Below, one piece after another: positions 8,576 through 16,569 of a stretch of DNA of 64,000 bases; positions within the stretch are counted from its first letter, which is position 1, and each line of letters opens with the position of its first letter. Location: positions 1,364,001 through 1,428,000 of the forward strand of contig NZ_JAXCLX010000001.1 in assembly GCF_034044635.1 (NCBI RefSeq), read 5' to 3'. The DNA is from Dongia rigui. GTDB taxonomy: Bacteria; Pseudomonadota; Alphaproteobacteria; Dongiales; Dongiaceae. A program made the position numbers and the translations under genes. Under the pieces are notes generated by a model. The model saw nothing but the letters and a program-made list of their open reading frames with translations. It ran no database searches and was not told the origin of the DNA.

Positions 8576-9499
8576 ATGGATCACAGCTCCTTGCCCCCGT
8601 TGGACACCCTGCGCGCCTTCGAGGCAGCCGCGCGTGGCGGCTCGTTCTCGGCCGCCGCCAGCGCCCTCAATCTCACCCATGGCGCCATCAGCCGGCAGAT
8701 CGCCAAGCTTGAACACTGGCTGGGCCTGAAGGTCTTCGAACGCCAGGCGCGCGGTGTCGCTCTGACACCGGAAGGGCAGCGCCTCTATCTGCGCACCAGC
8801 GAGGCCTTCGCCCTCATCGCCGATACCTCGGAACGCTGGACCGAGCAGCGGGGCCCGGCCGTCGTGCGCCTCTCGTCGATCCCCTCGGTCTGCGGGCTGT
8901 GGCTGATGCCGCGCCTGAAGCAACTCGAGAACGGGAAACCCAGCTTGCGCATCACGCTCTCGGTCGAGCATCGCCATGTCGATCTTGCCGATGAGGGCAT
9001 CGACCTCGCCATCCGCTGCGGCCGCGGTGCCATCCCTGATCGCATCTCGCTGCAGCTCTTCGAGGAACAGTGTTATCCGATCGGGTCACCTGAGCTTGCG
9101 CGCGAGATCGACCTCCATGGCAATGCGGCGCGGCTCCTCGATCAGACGCTCATCCATGATTCGGATGCGACAGGTTGGCGCAGCTGGTTCGGGGCACTTG
9201 GCCTCGATTTCAGACCGCGCGCGCATGACCGGCGCTTCGAGGATTACAACCTTGTGCTCGATGCGGCGATGAGTGGCCTCGGCATCGCGCTGGCGCGACC
9301 GCCCCTTGCAGAAAGCCTCGTCAAACAAGGAAAACTTGTGGCTCTCGACAAACGCACGGTCATCAACCCCTCATCCTATTGGCTGGACCGCCCGCATGGC
9401 GCGATGCGCGATGCCGCGCGCGCACTCGCCAGGCGCATCGGGCGCGAAGCGGGCCTGAGCGCAGACATCATTGCGGGTTTCACAGGCGACGCGCGCTGA
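8576..9499 (+). CDS. LysR-family transcriptional regulator (GcvA-like)
   Basis: A 307-residue regulator. The N-terminal winged HTH has the GcvA-subfamily sequence LPPLDTLRAFEAAARGGSF and SAAASALNLTHGAISRQIAK, followed by a linker helix and a periplasmic-binding-like effector domain (VRLSSIPSVCGLWLMPRL to GIALARPPLAESLVKQGKL). ATG 8576 places the HTH 10 residues from the N-terminus, as in the family, so longer in-frame starts are rejected. It is divergent from the EamA transporter, which is its most likely target; the effector is unknown. Confidence 0.92.
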   Translation: MDHSSLPPLDTLRAFEAAARGGSFSAAASALNLTHGAISRQIAKLEHWLGLKVFERQARGVALTPEGQRLYLRTSEAFALIADTSERWTEQRGPAVVRLSSIPSVCGLWLMPRLKQLENGKPSLRITLSVEHRHVDLADEGIDLAIRCGRGAIPDRISLQLFEEQCYPIGSPELAREIDLHGNAARLLDQTLIHDSDATGWRSWFGALGLDFRPRAHDRRFEDYNLVLDAAMSGLGIALARPPLAESLVKQGKLVALDKRTVINPSSYWLDRPHGAMRDAARALARRIGREAGLSADIIAGFTGDAR

Positions 9500-9813
9500 T
9501 TGCTGTTCGATTGAGCAGTAGCGGCAACAATCTGCACATTTCGTAAGCTCTTTTCCCCGCATGTCACATATCGATGTGAAAAGTGGCAAGGCTGGGAGAA
9601 ATGCACTAGCGCGGTGACATGTTTGTGAGGTATCGGAGAAATTGCCGGGAACGAACCAGTCGAATACCGATTGGGAGTACGGCACCTAGCACGCGTTTAG
9701 TCCGAAACCGCTCGCAAGAAGCGGTGGAAGCAGATGGCGGCAACGATGGGTGGGACGAGGCAGAATTTTCTGCCGCAGAATTGAGCAACCGTCAGGGGCG
9801 ATAGGGAGAGACC
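9500..9813. other. Intergenic stretch upstream of a small membrane-peptide gene
   Basis: This 314-bp stretch lacks a convincing coding frame. It is somewhat less GC-rich than its surroundings and contains ATGTCACATATCGATGTGAA (9560-9579, with an imperfect inverted CACATATCGATGTG core) and a 7-bp stem GGCAGAATTTTCTGCC (9759-9774) about 40 bp before the small gene. These could be operator or leader structures. I see no clear -35/-10 pair. Confidence 0.4.
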
Positions 9814-9903
9814 ATGACCAATATGACCATGGTGGGACTCTGGGTCGCTTCTCTGCTTTTTCTGGGTGGCGGGTTACTCGCCCTCAGCGTTTTCGCACTC
9901 TAA
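9814..9903 (+). CDS. 29-residue single-span membrane peptide
   Basis: A very short gene with strong start signals: AGGGAGAGACC directly precedes ATG (9814), and the frame ends with TAA at 9901. The peptide starts MTNMTMVGLW and is then almost entirely hydrophobic (ASLLFLGGGLLALSVFAL), enough for one membrane helix with a very short polar N-terminus. There is no cysteine, charge cluster or known toxin motif. It could be a small membrane protein, a leader peptide, or chance. The good ribosome-binding site and a hydrophobic peptide that fills the frame favour a real gene, but no partner gene is adjacent. Confidence 0.45.
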   Translation: MTNMTMVGLWVASLLFLGGGLLALSVFAL

Positions 9904-10001
9904 AGAGAGTGCTAAGGCGAGGCACGGAACACGACCTCAAGAATCCCTAACCGGCGATCTCGCCGGGGCATGACATCCCGCGGGCAGGCCGAAAGCGGCT
10001 G

Positions 10002-10033
10002 CCGCGGTGAATGCCCGTCCGCGGTGAATGCCC
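10002..10033. repeat. 15-bp direct repeat, two copies
   Basis: CCGCGGTGAATGCCC occurs at 10002-10016 and again at 10019-10033, separated by 2 bp, in the intergenic region before the SRAP gene. Just upstream, CCGGCGATCTCGCCGG (about 9950-9966) is a palindrome. No function is assigned. Confidence 0.6.
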
Positions 10034-10157
10034 ATCAGGGCTCTAGGAAATTGGGCTTAAAGCCCCGCGTCGCCATCCGCTTGCCTCGCGGCGTAGCACC
10101 TCGCAAAGATGGCTTAGCCAAAATCTGATACCGGCCGGGAAGGAGCCATCTCGCGGC

Positions 10158-10811
10158 ATGTGCGGGCGATTTGTGCAGGGTAAGGCGATCACCGAGTTGC
10201 AGAGCTATTTCGACATCAAGGGTCCGCCGCCCAACTTCCAGGCCCGCTACAATGTGGCGCCGACGCAGGATGTGGCGGTCATCGTGATGGGACCGCAGCA
10301 CCGTGAGATCGCCGTCAAGAAATGGGGCCTCATTCCCGCCTGGTCGAAAGCGGGCAAGGCCGAATTCGCGACCTTCAACGCGCGCGCCGAATCGGTGCGC
10401 GAAAAACCCACTTACGCCCGCGCCTTCCAGCAGCGCCGCTGCATCGTGCCCGCGGATGGGTTCTATGAATGGACCGGACCTAAGGGCGGGAAGATCCCGC
10501 ATCTCTTTGCGCGCGTCGACGGCGCACCGCTGGCGCTGGCGGGCCTCCACGAAACCTGGCGGTCGAAGGATGGGACCGAGCAGGTGCAATCCTTCACCAT
10601 CGTCGTCACCACCGCCAATCGCTGGATGTCCTTCTATCACGACCGCATGCCGGTGATTCTAGCACCTGAGGCCTTCGACCTGTGGCTGAACGGTACACCG
10701 GATGAAGCGGCGACTTTGATGCGCGCAGCTCCTGAAGATGTATTGAAAGAACGCGTCGTCTCGACGCTGGTCAACAATGTGAAGAACGAGGGGCCGGAAC
10801 TGGTGGCGTGA
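10158..10811 (+). CDS. SRAP (HMCES/YedK-type) abasic-site-protecting protein
   Basis: A 217-residue SOS-response-associated peptidase-fold protein. Cys2 directly after the initiator Met (MCGRFV) is the residue that crosslinks to abasic sites in single-stranded DNA. The other active-site residues are present: Asn74 in FNARAES, Glu104 in GFYEW and His161 in HDRMP. E. coli YedK has the equivalent Cys2, Asn75, Glu105 and His160. Removal of Met1 exposes Cys2, which confirms this ATG. Length is standard. It stands alone, followed by a family A palindromic repeat that separates it from a convergent LysR gene. Confidence 0.95.
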   Translation: MCGRFVQGKAITELQSYFDIKGPPPNFQARYNVAPTQDVAVIVMGPQHREIAVKKWGLIPAWSKAGKAEFATFNARAESVREKPTYARAFQQRRCIVPADGFYEWTGPKGGKIPHLFARVDGAPLALAGLHETWRSKDGTEQVQSFTIVVTTANRWMSFYHDRMPVILAPEAFDLWLNGTPDEAATLMRAAPEDVLKERVVSTLVNNVKNEGPELVA

Positions 10812-10856
10812 GTTGGCGGGTTCCGTGCGCGGGTTTCTCAGAAACATCACTTGGCG

Positions 10857-10957
10857 CCCCCCTCCCGGCCTCCCCCCTGAAGGTGGGAGGAGTAGCAGCT
10901 GCGGCCACCTCATTCCAAAGCCCTCCCACCTTCAGGGGGGAGGGTTGGGTGGGGGGC
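10857..10957. repeat. Palindromic repeat family A, copy 1
   Basis: An inverted repeat with perfect 21-bp inner arms at 10869-10889 and 10923-10943. Outer C-rich and G-rich extensions bring the left arm to 10857-10890 and the right arm to 10921-10957. The spacer is about 33 bp and ends TCCAAAG. Left flank CACTTGGCG is shared with copy 5. The copy lies between two convergent genes and could fold as a very stable transcript hairpin, but no T-tract follows. Confidence 0.85.
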
Positions 10958-10982
10958 CGCGTTCAGTCTCGTTCCAACCACC

Positions 10983-11834
10983 CTACCCTGTTTCCTGCGG
11001 CATGCACGTCGCGAGAAACGCTGCCGTTGCCTTCACCGCCGCGTTCTTTTGCAGATCGCGATGAAAGGTAAGCCAGATGTCGCGCATGAAGACCGGCGCC
11101 TTGGGATCGGCTGCTTTCAGTTGATGTGCCTTGGCGGCGAAGGCTGGCAGCACGGCCAGGCCGATGCCGGCTGCGGCCGCTTCGGCCTGGACGCCGAGGT
11201 CGTTGCTGCGCAGAACCATGGGTTTGTCACCCATCTGCGCCTTCAGCCACACCTGTTGCGGCAGGTCGTCCAGCCCCTCGTCAAAACCGATGAAGTCACG
11301 GTCGCTCTGACGATGGGCACTGAGATAGGCGCTGGAGCCATAGAGGCGATAGCAAAGCGTCCCGACCTTGCGAATGATGAGGCCGTCATCCTGCGGGCGG
11401 AACAGGCGCAAGGCGATGTCCGCCTCACGTCGCTGCAGCGAGACATTGCGCGTCTGGCCGAGCAAGGTGAGGCGAAGGGTCGGCTGGACTGACTGAAATG
11501 CGACGAGGCGGCGGGCGACCAGCACGGCCAATTGCGGCGGCGCGCTGACGGCAAGCTCGATCGCCGCTTCCGGCCCATTGCCCAAAAGATCGCGCTCGAT
11601 GGCAAAGGCCTCGTCTTCCATCGCGCGGGTGCGGGAAGCAACCTTGCGCCCGGCCTCGGTCAGTTGGGTGCGGCGCGTGCGCCGATCCACCAAAGCGGTG
11701 CCCAGTCGATCTTCCAGCGCGGCCACACGCCGCGCGACCGTCGCATGTTCGACGCCGAGCTTGCGCGCTGCGGCGGCGAGGCTACCGCTATCCGCCAGCG
11801 CCATGAAATAGCGCAGATCGTCCCAATCGAGCAT
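10983..11834 (-). CDS. LysR-family transcriptional regulator
   Basis: A 283-residue regulator. The N-terminus LDWDDLRYFMALADSGSLA and AAARKLGVEHATVARRVAAL is a LysR winged HTH of the subgroup common in alphaproteobacteria. A co-inducer domain follows, with VRL-like strands (AIELAVSAPPQLAVLV) and a C-terminal GIGLAVLPAFAAKAH. ATG 11834 sets the HTH at the usual distance from the N-terminus; ATG 11858 is an alternative. It reads away from the monooxygenase/DUF2798 pair with a gap of about 150 bp, so that divergent pair is the natural target. The effector is unknown. Confidence 0.9.
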   Translation of the reverse strand: MLDWDDLRYFMALADSGSLAAAARKLGVEHATVARRVAALEDRLGTALVDRRTRRTQLTEAGRKVASRTRAMEDEAFAIERDLLGNGPEAAIELAVSAPPQLAVLVARRLVAFQSVQPTLRLTLLGQTRNVSLQRREADIALRLFRPQDDGLIIRKVGTLCYRLYGSSAYLSAHRQSDRDFIGFDEGLDDLPQQVWLKAQMGDKPMVLRSNDLGVQAEAAAAGIGLAVLPAFAAKAHQLKAADPKAPVFMRDIWLTFHRDLQKNAAVKATAAFLATCMPQETG

Positions 11835-11987
11835 CAGCCCGCCCGTCCTGCCATCCATTGCTTCATGTCGTTCGCGCGCACCGGCCATCCTCGATTTCTG
11901 CACAGTCGATGGGAATCGATGGGGAATTTAACACGGGCACCAACACGGGCAAGTTAGGGGCATATCTCCTTGGACGCGAGAGAAACC

Positions 11988-12314
11988 ATGTCGGAACGCA
12001 ACATCAACCACGCCAATACCTATGCCAGCCGCGCCACCTTGCGCAAGATCGTGCATATCACCGGCAAGACGGGCACGGCCGCTGCCTTGCGCGCCGCCCT
12101 CGCCGATCTCGAAACGGCGACGCGGCGCGAAGCCGGCTGCGTCAGCTTCACATTCTTTCAGGCATTGAGTGCCGAAGATCATTTCCTGTTGATCGAAGAC
12201 TTCGTCGGCGCTGCCGATCTCGAAGCGCACATGCAGCAGCCCCATACCCGTGCCTTCTTTGCACGCAACCTGGTCGAACGGATCGAGGCGATGGGGAAGG
12301 ACTGGCTGTCATGA
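11988..12314 (+). CDS. Antibiotic biosynthesis monooxygenase (ABM)-domain protein
   Basis: A 108-residue single ABM/dimeric alpha-beta barrel domain. Typical elements are a TGKTGTAAALRAALADLETATRREAGC helix-strand unit, SFTFFQAL, and a FLLIEDFVGAADLEAHMQQPH stretch ending in a His that is common in the family, then TRAFFARNLVERI. Members act as quinol monooxygenases or haem-degrading or detoxifying enzymes; the substrate is open. ATG 11988 follows GAGAGAAACC. The stop overlaps the next gene's start (ATGA), indicating translational coupling. Confidence 0.86.
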   Translation: MSERNINHANTYASRATLRKIVHITGKTGTAAALRAALADLETATRREAGCVSFTFFQALSAEDHFLLIEDFVGAADLEAHMQQPHTRAFFARNLVERIEAMGKDWLS

Positions 12315-12607
12315 GCACTAGGATCGCCACAGATGCAACGCGCTTTCGCTGGCGCAAATTGCCGGCCCGCGCCCATTTCGTCGTCATGCCGATGATCCTG
12401 TCGCTGCTGATGTCGGGCATCGTTTCCAGCATCTCGACCATCAAGGCAATCGGCATTGCCGATGTGACGGCCGGGCGATTGCTGCAGGCCTGGGGCGTTT
12501 CCTACATGATCGCGTTTCCGGCAGCCCTAATGGTGATGCCGATTGTCCGACGTGTTGTCGCCCTGCTGGTGGAAAGCCCCGGAAATGGCCAAGGCAGCGT
12601 CAAGTAA
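12311..12607 (+). CDS. DUF2798 family small membrane protein
   Basis: A 98-residue protein. After a basic amphipathic N-terminus (RFRWRKLPARAHFV) come two hydrophobic helices (VMPMILSLLMSGIVSSISTI and WGVSYMIAFPAALMVMPIVR), the size and pattern of DUF2798 proteins. The start ATG overlaps the ABM gene's stop by 4 bp, so the two are probably translated together. Function unknown; localisation is the inner membrane. The divergent LysR gene at 10983 may control the pair. Confidence 0.8.
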   Translation: MSTRIATDATRFRWRKLPARAHFVVMPMILSLLMSGIVSSISTIKAIGIADVTAGRLLQAWGVSYMIAFPAALMVMPIVRRVVALLVESPGNGQGSVK

Positions 12608-12773
12608 CAGTTTCGTCCCAGCTTGGTCGCAGGCCATCTTCACCATCCGTTAACACCTGCGCCGCCAAACTTCCCCCACCACACTTCCACGTGTTGGTGG
12701 CCATGTCGGCGCAACCCGTGATTGACCTGAGGGTGCTATCGCGGGCGGGGCCGGCTTCTGGGTGAGCGAAAGG

Positions 12774-13322
12774 ATGACGACCGAGATGGGCGTCGATGTC
12801 ATCAAACCGGATCGCGCGTCGTTCAGCCTGGTAGAGACGGAAGCACCCAGCTTCCGCTCGCTGCGGGTGGATGCGCTTTATCGCTATTGGCTGTCGCGCC
12901 GCAACGACGCGCTGCCGACCCGTGCCGATATCGACCCGGCGGACATCAAATCGCTGCTGCCCTATGTGCTGATCGTCGACATTCACCGCGATCCGTTCCG
13001 CATCTATTACCGCCTGGTGGGCACGGCGGTGGTGCATTTTTCCGGTCTCGATTTCACCGGCACGTTCCTGGATGAACTGGCCTTCGATATCTGCGCCACG
13101 AGCGATCTGGTCAACGCCTACCGCGCCGTCTGCGACGCCAAGCAGCCGGGCATCGGCATGGCCTTTGCGCAGCTCAACCATCACACGGCGCTCGATGTCG
13201 AATACCTGATCTGCCCGCTGGTCGATGCGGCTGGCACCGTTGCCCAGTGCCTGGTGCTGGAAGACTATGTGGCCAAGGAAGGCATGGACATCGGCCGCCT
13301 GCGCCTGGCGCGGCCAGCCTGA
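12774..13322 (+). CDS. PAS-domain protein (PAS_5 type)
   Basis: A 182-residue, PAS-fold-only protein of the type widespread in Rhodospirillales. The order is an N-terminal helix (LRVDALYRYWLSRRN), a RADIDPADIKSLLPYVLIVD segment, RIYYRLVGTAVVHFSGLDFTG (PAS core), a mid-domain TSDLVNAYRAVCDAKQPG and a C-terminal strand pair. It has no output domain or signal peptide, so it may sense a ligand and act through protein contact. A GTG at 12762 is an alternative start. A paralogue lies at 21088-21585. A 15-bp tandem repeat begins at its stop codon. Confidence 0.8.
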   Translation: MTTEMGVDVIKPDRASFSLVETEAPSFRSLRVDALYRYWLSRRNDALPTRADIDPADIKSLLPYVLIVDIHRDPFRIYYRLVGTAVVHFSGLDFTGTFLDELAFDICATSDLVNAYRAVCDAKQPGIGMAFAQLNHHTALDVEYLICPLVDAAGTVAQCLVLEDYVAKEGMDIGRLRLARPA

Positions 13323-13378
13323 CGCATAAGGGCCTGACGCATAAGGGCCTGAAGCATATCGGCCCGACGCACGCATCG
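13317..13378. repeat. 15-bp tandem repeat (two exact, two degenerate copies)
   Basis: GCCTGACGCATAAGG occurs exactly at 13317-13331 and 13332-13346, then as GCCTGAAGCATATCG at 13347-13361 and a further degenerate copy after that. The first copy contains the TGA stop of the PAS gene. It looks like a minisatellite that could change copy number without altering the protein. Confidence 0.8.
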
Positions 13379-13510
13379 GCGCGATCAGCCGCACGTGGCA
13401 AGGCTTGAAGCAGAGCCGCGCCGACCTAAATCTGTTCTGTTATGCAACCGGCAGTCCCCGGCGCTGTTTCCTGGCTTTATGGGAAAACGTGAGCGAGGCG
13501 GGAGGGCAGC

Positions 13511-13858
13511 ATGAAACGAGCAGCGATCTACGCCGTGACGGCCGCCCTGTTGGTGCCCCTGCTGGCACCTGGAACGGTCTTGGCCGATAGCGGGCAATTG
13601 CGCGATCCGACGCGCTGCGGCACGGGTCCAGCGAATTGCCGCAAGCTGCCGCCAACCGCAAGCGACACGCGGCGCAACGAACCGCGCCTCCCATCCGACA
13701 CGCGCCGCAATGACGGCGACAAGCCCGGCCTGATGCATACCTCGCCGCTGCCAAGCGAAGGCCTGCAGCGCAATCCGGATGCGCCGGGGTCGACCGGCCT
13801 CGACAAGGGGTCGACCGGCATCACGCCCTATCCGAAGAAGAAGTCGGTCGGGCACTGA
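13511..13858 (+). CDS. Small secreted Arg/Pro-rich protein (hypothetical)
   Basis: A 115-residue protein with a Sec signal peptide (MKRAAIYAVTAALLVPLLAPGTVLADS, cleavage likely after ALA). The mature part is low in hydrophobic residues and rich in Pro, Arg, Asp and Gly, with an internal near-repeat SDTRRNEPRLP and SDTRRNDGDKP, plus one Cys pair (RCGTGPANCRKL). No domain was recognised. ATG 13511 is preceded by GGCGGGAGGGCAGC. It is the first of three short secreted proteins in the same orientation; the intervals suggest it has its own promoter. Probably a disordered periplasmic or exported protein. Confidence 0.6.
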   Translation: MKRAAIYAVTAALLVPLLAPGTVLADSGQLRDPTRCGTGPANCRKLPPTASDTRRNEPRLPSDTRRNDGDKPGLMHTSPLPSEGLQRNPDAPGSTGLDKGSTGITPYPKKKSVGH

Positions 13859-13987
13859 TATCACGCCGGGCATTAACCCTGATTGGTCAAGACATAGACG
13901 CTGGCAGGGGGAACCGGTTCTGCCGCTATCCCGTTTCTGACACGAGCCCCCGCTTGTTCGGGGCCATCTTTCGGTGGAGGGTTCGTG

Positions 13988-14299
13988 ATGCGAAAACGAC
14001 ATCTTGTGATCAGCACCTGGGTCCTGGTAGCGGGCCTCAGCGGCTCGGCTGCGGCGATCGGTGGCGGACACGTCGACGCTGCCAACATCCTTCTCTCGAA
14101 TGCGCGCGACACGGCCACGGTGCCGCAGCCGGTCTCGCCCGACGAGGCCAAATTGTGGATCCTCAATGCGGGCTATGACCAGGTCTCCGGGCTGGAAAGC
14201 GTGACGCCCGGCATCTATCAGGGCACGGCCGTCTCCGATGGTGCGACTTATGACGTCACCGTCGATTCCGTCGGCAATGTCTTGGGCATCAAGGAGTGA
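13988..14299 (+). CDS. Small secreted PepSY-like protein
   Basis: A 103-residue protein with a signal peptide (MRKRHLVISTWVLVAGLSGSAAA). The mature part ends EAKLWILNAGYDQVSGLESV-GIYQGTAVSDGATYDVTVDSVGNVLGIKE, which resembles a single PepSY-type beta hairpin unit. Such units occur in periplasmic regulators or inhibitors, but the match is by pattern only. ATG 13988 follows GTGGAGGGTTC, with a GTG one codon earlier. The next gene starts inside its stop (GTGA), so the two are translationally coupled. Confidence 0.6.
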   Translation: MRKRHLVISTWVLVAGLSGSAAAIGGGHVDAANILLSNARDTATVPQPVSPDEAKLWILNAGYDQVSGLESVTPGIYQGTAVSDGATYDVTVDSVGNVLGIKE

Positions 14300-14616
14300 C
14301 AGGCGCGCGGCATCAGATATGGCGGCGGGCTTGGCTCGCCGCCGCTTTTCTGATGTTGGCGACGGGATCTGCCATCGCCCAGAACAACACCGGCTATCCC
14401 AGCGGCACCAAATGCAGCGATCTCATTGAACCGCGCCGCAGCGCCTGCATCGATGCCTTCGACCCGCGCCCCAATCCGCGGGAGATCATCAACAAGCCGC
14501 CCTCGGGGGCGGTGACACCACCCTCTTTGCGCCCCCTCGGCCAGGATCCCTTCCCGACCGACCCGCGCGTGCCGCATACCCTGCCGCCGCCCTTCATCAA
14601 AAAACAGAATCAGTGA
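14296..14616 (+). CDS. Small secreted Pro-rich protein, coupled to the PepSY-like gene
   Basis: A 106-residue protein. The GTG start overlaps the TGA of the preceding gene (GTGA), with AAGGA just upstream, which supports this start. A signal peptide (WRRAWLAAAFLMLATGSAIAQ) precedes a short Cys-containing segment (TKCSDLIEPRRSACIDAFDP) and a Pro-rich tail (RPLGQDPFPTDPRVPHTLPPPF). Function unknown; the coupling suggests it works with the PepSY-like product outside the cytoplasm. It is convergent with the IMPase gene, with a gap of about 25 bp. Confidence 0.6.
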   Translation: MTGARHQIWRRAWLAAAFLMLATGSAIAQNNTGYPSGTKCSDLIEPRRSACIDAFDPRPNPREIINKPPSGAVTPPSLRPLGQDPFPTDPRVPHTLPPPFIKKQNQ

Positions 14617-14641
14617 TGGCCGGAATCACTTATGGGCGGAA

Positions 14642-15625
14642 TCAATTATGGACGGGCGCGCCGTAGCGTGCGCCGAGCAAGGCGACGCCTTCCGGATCGC
14701 CGATGATCATGGGGCGGTGCCATTGCCGCAAATGCGGGGCACGGCCTTGCGCCGCCGCCGGCGCCTCGAACGCCGTGAAATTCGCCCAATTTCGCTCGGC
14801 ATAGGTCAGCACGGCGCCACCGGCTGCCTGCACCAAGGCAAGGCCGCCCGCCACGTCCCAGATGTTCGGTCGCTCGAATCGCGCGACCCGCAGCAGCCCC
14901 GCTGCTACGAAGGCGCATTCAATGGCCGCCGATCCGGTCTTGCGGACCTCCCACGGCAGATCGACATCCGGCACCGCCTGCGGCTCGCCGGCCAGGCGGC
15001 GGCGGATGCCGGGATTGAGCCGTGGCCGCAGCGCCTCGCCATCGAAGCAGACATCGCCGCCAAGACAGGCGTGATAGACACCGGCATAGAGCGCATGACT
15101 GGCCGAACACCAGACGGCGCCGGCGATCGGTCGGCCCCGATGCAGCACGCCGATCGAGGCGGCGAAGAGCGGGAAACCGTTGATGAAATTGGTCGTGCCG
15201 TCGACCGGGTCGATCGCCCAGACAAAATCGCTGTCGCCGCCTGGGGCGTCGCTGATCTCCTCGCCCAGCACGTCATGGGCGGGAAAGGCCACCGCAAGGC
15301 GCGCTCGGATCATGCGCTCGACATTCTGATCGACTTCGGAGACCGGGTCGCGAAAGAGGTTGATCGGTTGCGTTGGATTGTGGGCCGCTGATGCGGTTTG
15401 TTCCTTCGTTGCCTGCGCCACCACCTTGGCCGGATCGACCGCCTTGTAGCGAATGGTGACGTTGCGGCCCAGCTGCTGCACGATCTCGGCACCGGCGAGA
15501 TGCGCGAGATCGAGCGCGGTGTGTTCGATCCGCCGCAGCAACGCGGCATCGAGATCGGGAATACCCACCGCGGCCGCGGCGACGGGGTCGAAGGCCGGAT
15601 CGCCGCGCACCAGATGCATGTTCAT
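14642..15625 (-). CDS. Inositol monophosphatase-family phosphatase
   Basis: A 327-residue protein of the Li/Mg-dependent IMPase/FBPase/CysQ superfamily. Metal-binding motifs are complete: GEE at residues 121-123, DPVDGTTNF at 139-147 and WDVAGGLAL near residue 258. An N-terminal extension of about 60 residues and a loop near residues 72-90 (QTASAAHNPTQP) are longer than in classical SuhB. Its start overlaps the upstream lipid-kinase gene's stop by 4 bp, so kinase and phosphatase are made together. Substrates may be inositol phosphates, PAP or other phosphoesters; sequence does not decide. Confidence 0.88.
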   Translation of the reverse strand: MNMHLVRGDPAFDPVAAAAVGIPDLDAALLRRIEHTALDLAHLAGAEIVQQLGRNVTIRYKAVDPAKVVAQATKEQTASAAHNPTQPINLFRDPVSEVDQNVERMIRARLAVAFPAHDVLGEEISDAPGGDSDFVWAIDPVDGTTNFINGFPLFAASIGVLHRGRPIAGAVWCSASHALYAGVYHACLGGDVCFDGEALRPRLNPGIRRRLAGEPQAVPDVDLPWEVRKTGSAAIECAFVAAGLLRVARFERPNIWDVAGGLALVQAAGGAVLTYAERNWANFTAFEAPAAAQGRAPHLRQWHRPMIIGDPEGVALLGARYGAPVHN

Positions 15626-16569
15626 GACGCCACCTCGATGTCCGGGCCCCTGCCGGGGGCTGCAGCGGCCGCATTTGTGCGATCGCGTTCCGATGGCACG
15701 AGAACCTCGAGCCGCTCGGCAAGGAAGTTCACGCTGACCCGCCCCTCATGTACCCGCATTTCGGGCCCGTAATCATCAATGCGCAGCGGGTCGCCGCGCC
15801 AGTCGATCTCGACCGACCGCGCCCTGGTCACGCTCAGGGGTGCAACACCGCTGCACCCGCCATCGATCCATGCCAGCATATCGTCGCGCTGTTCGGGCGC
15901 CACGGTGACGACATCAAAATAGCCGTCATCGGTTTCGGCCGCCGGCGCCAGATGCAGGCGCGACCCTGCATGCTGAATGTTCATCGCCTCGGCCAGCAGC
16001 AAGGGTGCCGGCACGGGCACGCCGTCGAGCGCAATCGTCGAGCGCAACGGCTCGGCATGGGCCAGCGCATGCCGGAAGGCCTCTCGGCCCAAGCGGATGC
16101 TGTCGGCCGCCGTGACGCCTTCGGTTTTGAATTGCAGGATGGTCTTGGCCAGTGGTCCGATGCCCACCGCTTCGACGAAACGCGTCTGTCCCCAGGGACC
16201 GCTGACGCGACCGATATCGAGGCCACGCCGGTCGGCATGGCGCCAGGCTGTGACGATCTCATTGCCGGAACCGGGTTGCGCTGGATCGAGAATGCCCAAG
16301 GACTGGGCGATGTTGTTGGCTGTGCCCAGCGGCACGATGGCCACCACACGCTTCTGGAAGGGAAGCTTGGCAAGGATGCGCGCGACGGTGCCGTCGCCGC
16401 CGGCCAGCACGACCATCTGGGAAGGTTCGGCAAGGCAGCGGTCGAGCTGCGCGTCCTGTGGCGCGCAATGGCGCACGGTGAGGCCGCCGGCTTCGAGCGC
16501 GGTGGTGAGTTCGGCGGGCGTCAGATGGCCGGCACCGGCTGATTTGTTATGAACAAGAAGTGTTTGCAT
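15622..16569 (-). CDS. Diacylglycerol/lipid kinase family protein
   Basis: A 315-residue DagK-catalytic-domain protein. The nucleotide-binding motif GGDGT is at residues 57-61, followed by a VAIVPLGTANNIAQSLGI (P-LGTxN) block; the C-terminal domain has the usual RLHLAPAAETDDGYFDVV segment. It phosphorylates a lipid (diacylglycerol, sphingosine-like or other) at the inner membrane. The family cannot be narrowed from sequence. ATG 16569 starts MQTLLVHNKSAG, as in homologues. It is upstream of, and translationally coupled to, an IMPase-type phosphatase. Confidence 0.9.
   Translation of the reverse strand: MQTLLVHNKSAGAGHLTPAELTTALEAGGLTVRHCAPQDAQLDRCLAEPSQMVVLAGGDGTVARILAKLPFQKRVVAIVPLGTANNIAQSLGILDPAQPGSGNEIVTAWRHADRRGLDIGRVSGPWGQTRFVEAVGIGPLAKTILQFKTEGVTAADSIRLGREAFRHALAHAEPLRSTIALDGVPVPAPLLLAEAMNIQHAGSRLHLAPAAETDDGYFDVVTVAPEQRDDMLAWIDGGCSGVAPLSVTRARSVEIDWRGDPLRIDDYGPEMRVHEGRVSVNFLAERLEVLVPSERDRTNAAAAAPGRGPDIEVAS

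Noticed and set aside
11858-12310. Upstream in-frame extension of the DUF2798 gene
   Set aside because: It overlaps the ABM gene in another frame and is not protein-like; the ATGA coupling at 12311 gives a normal DUF2798 length.
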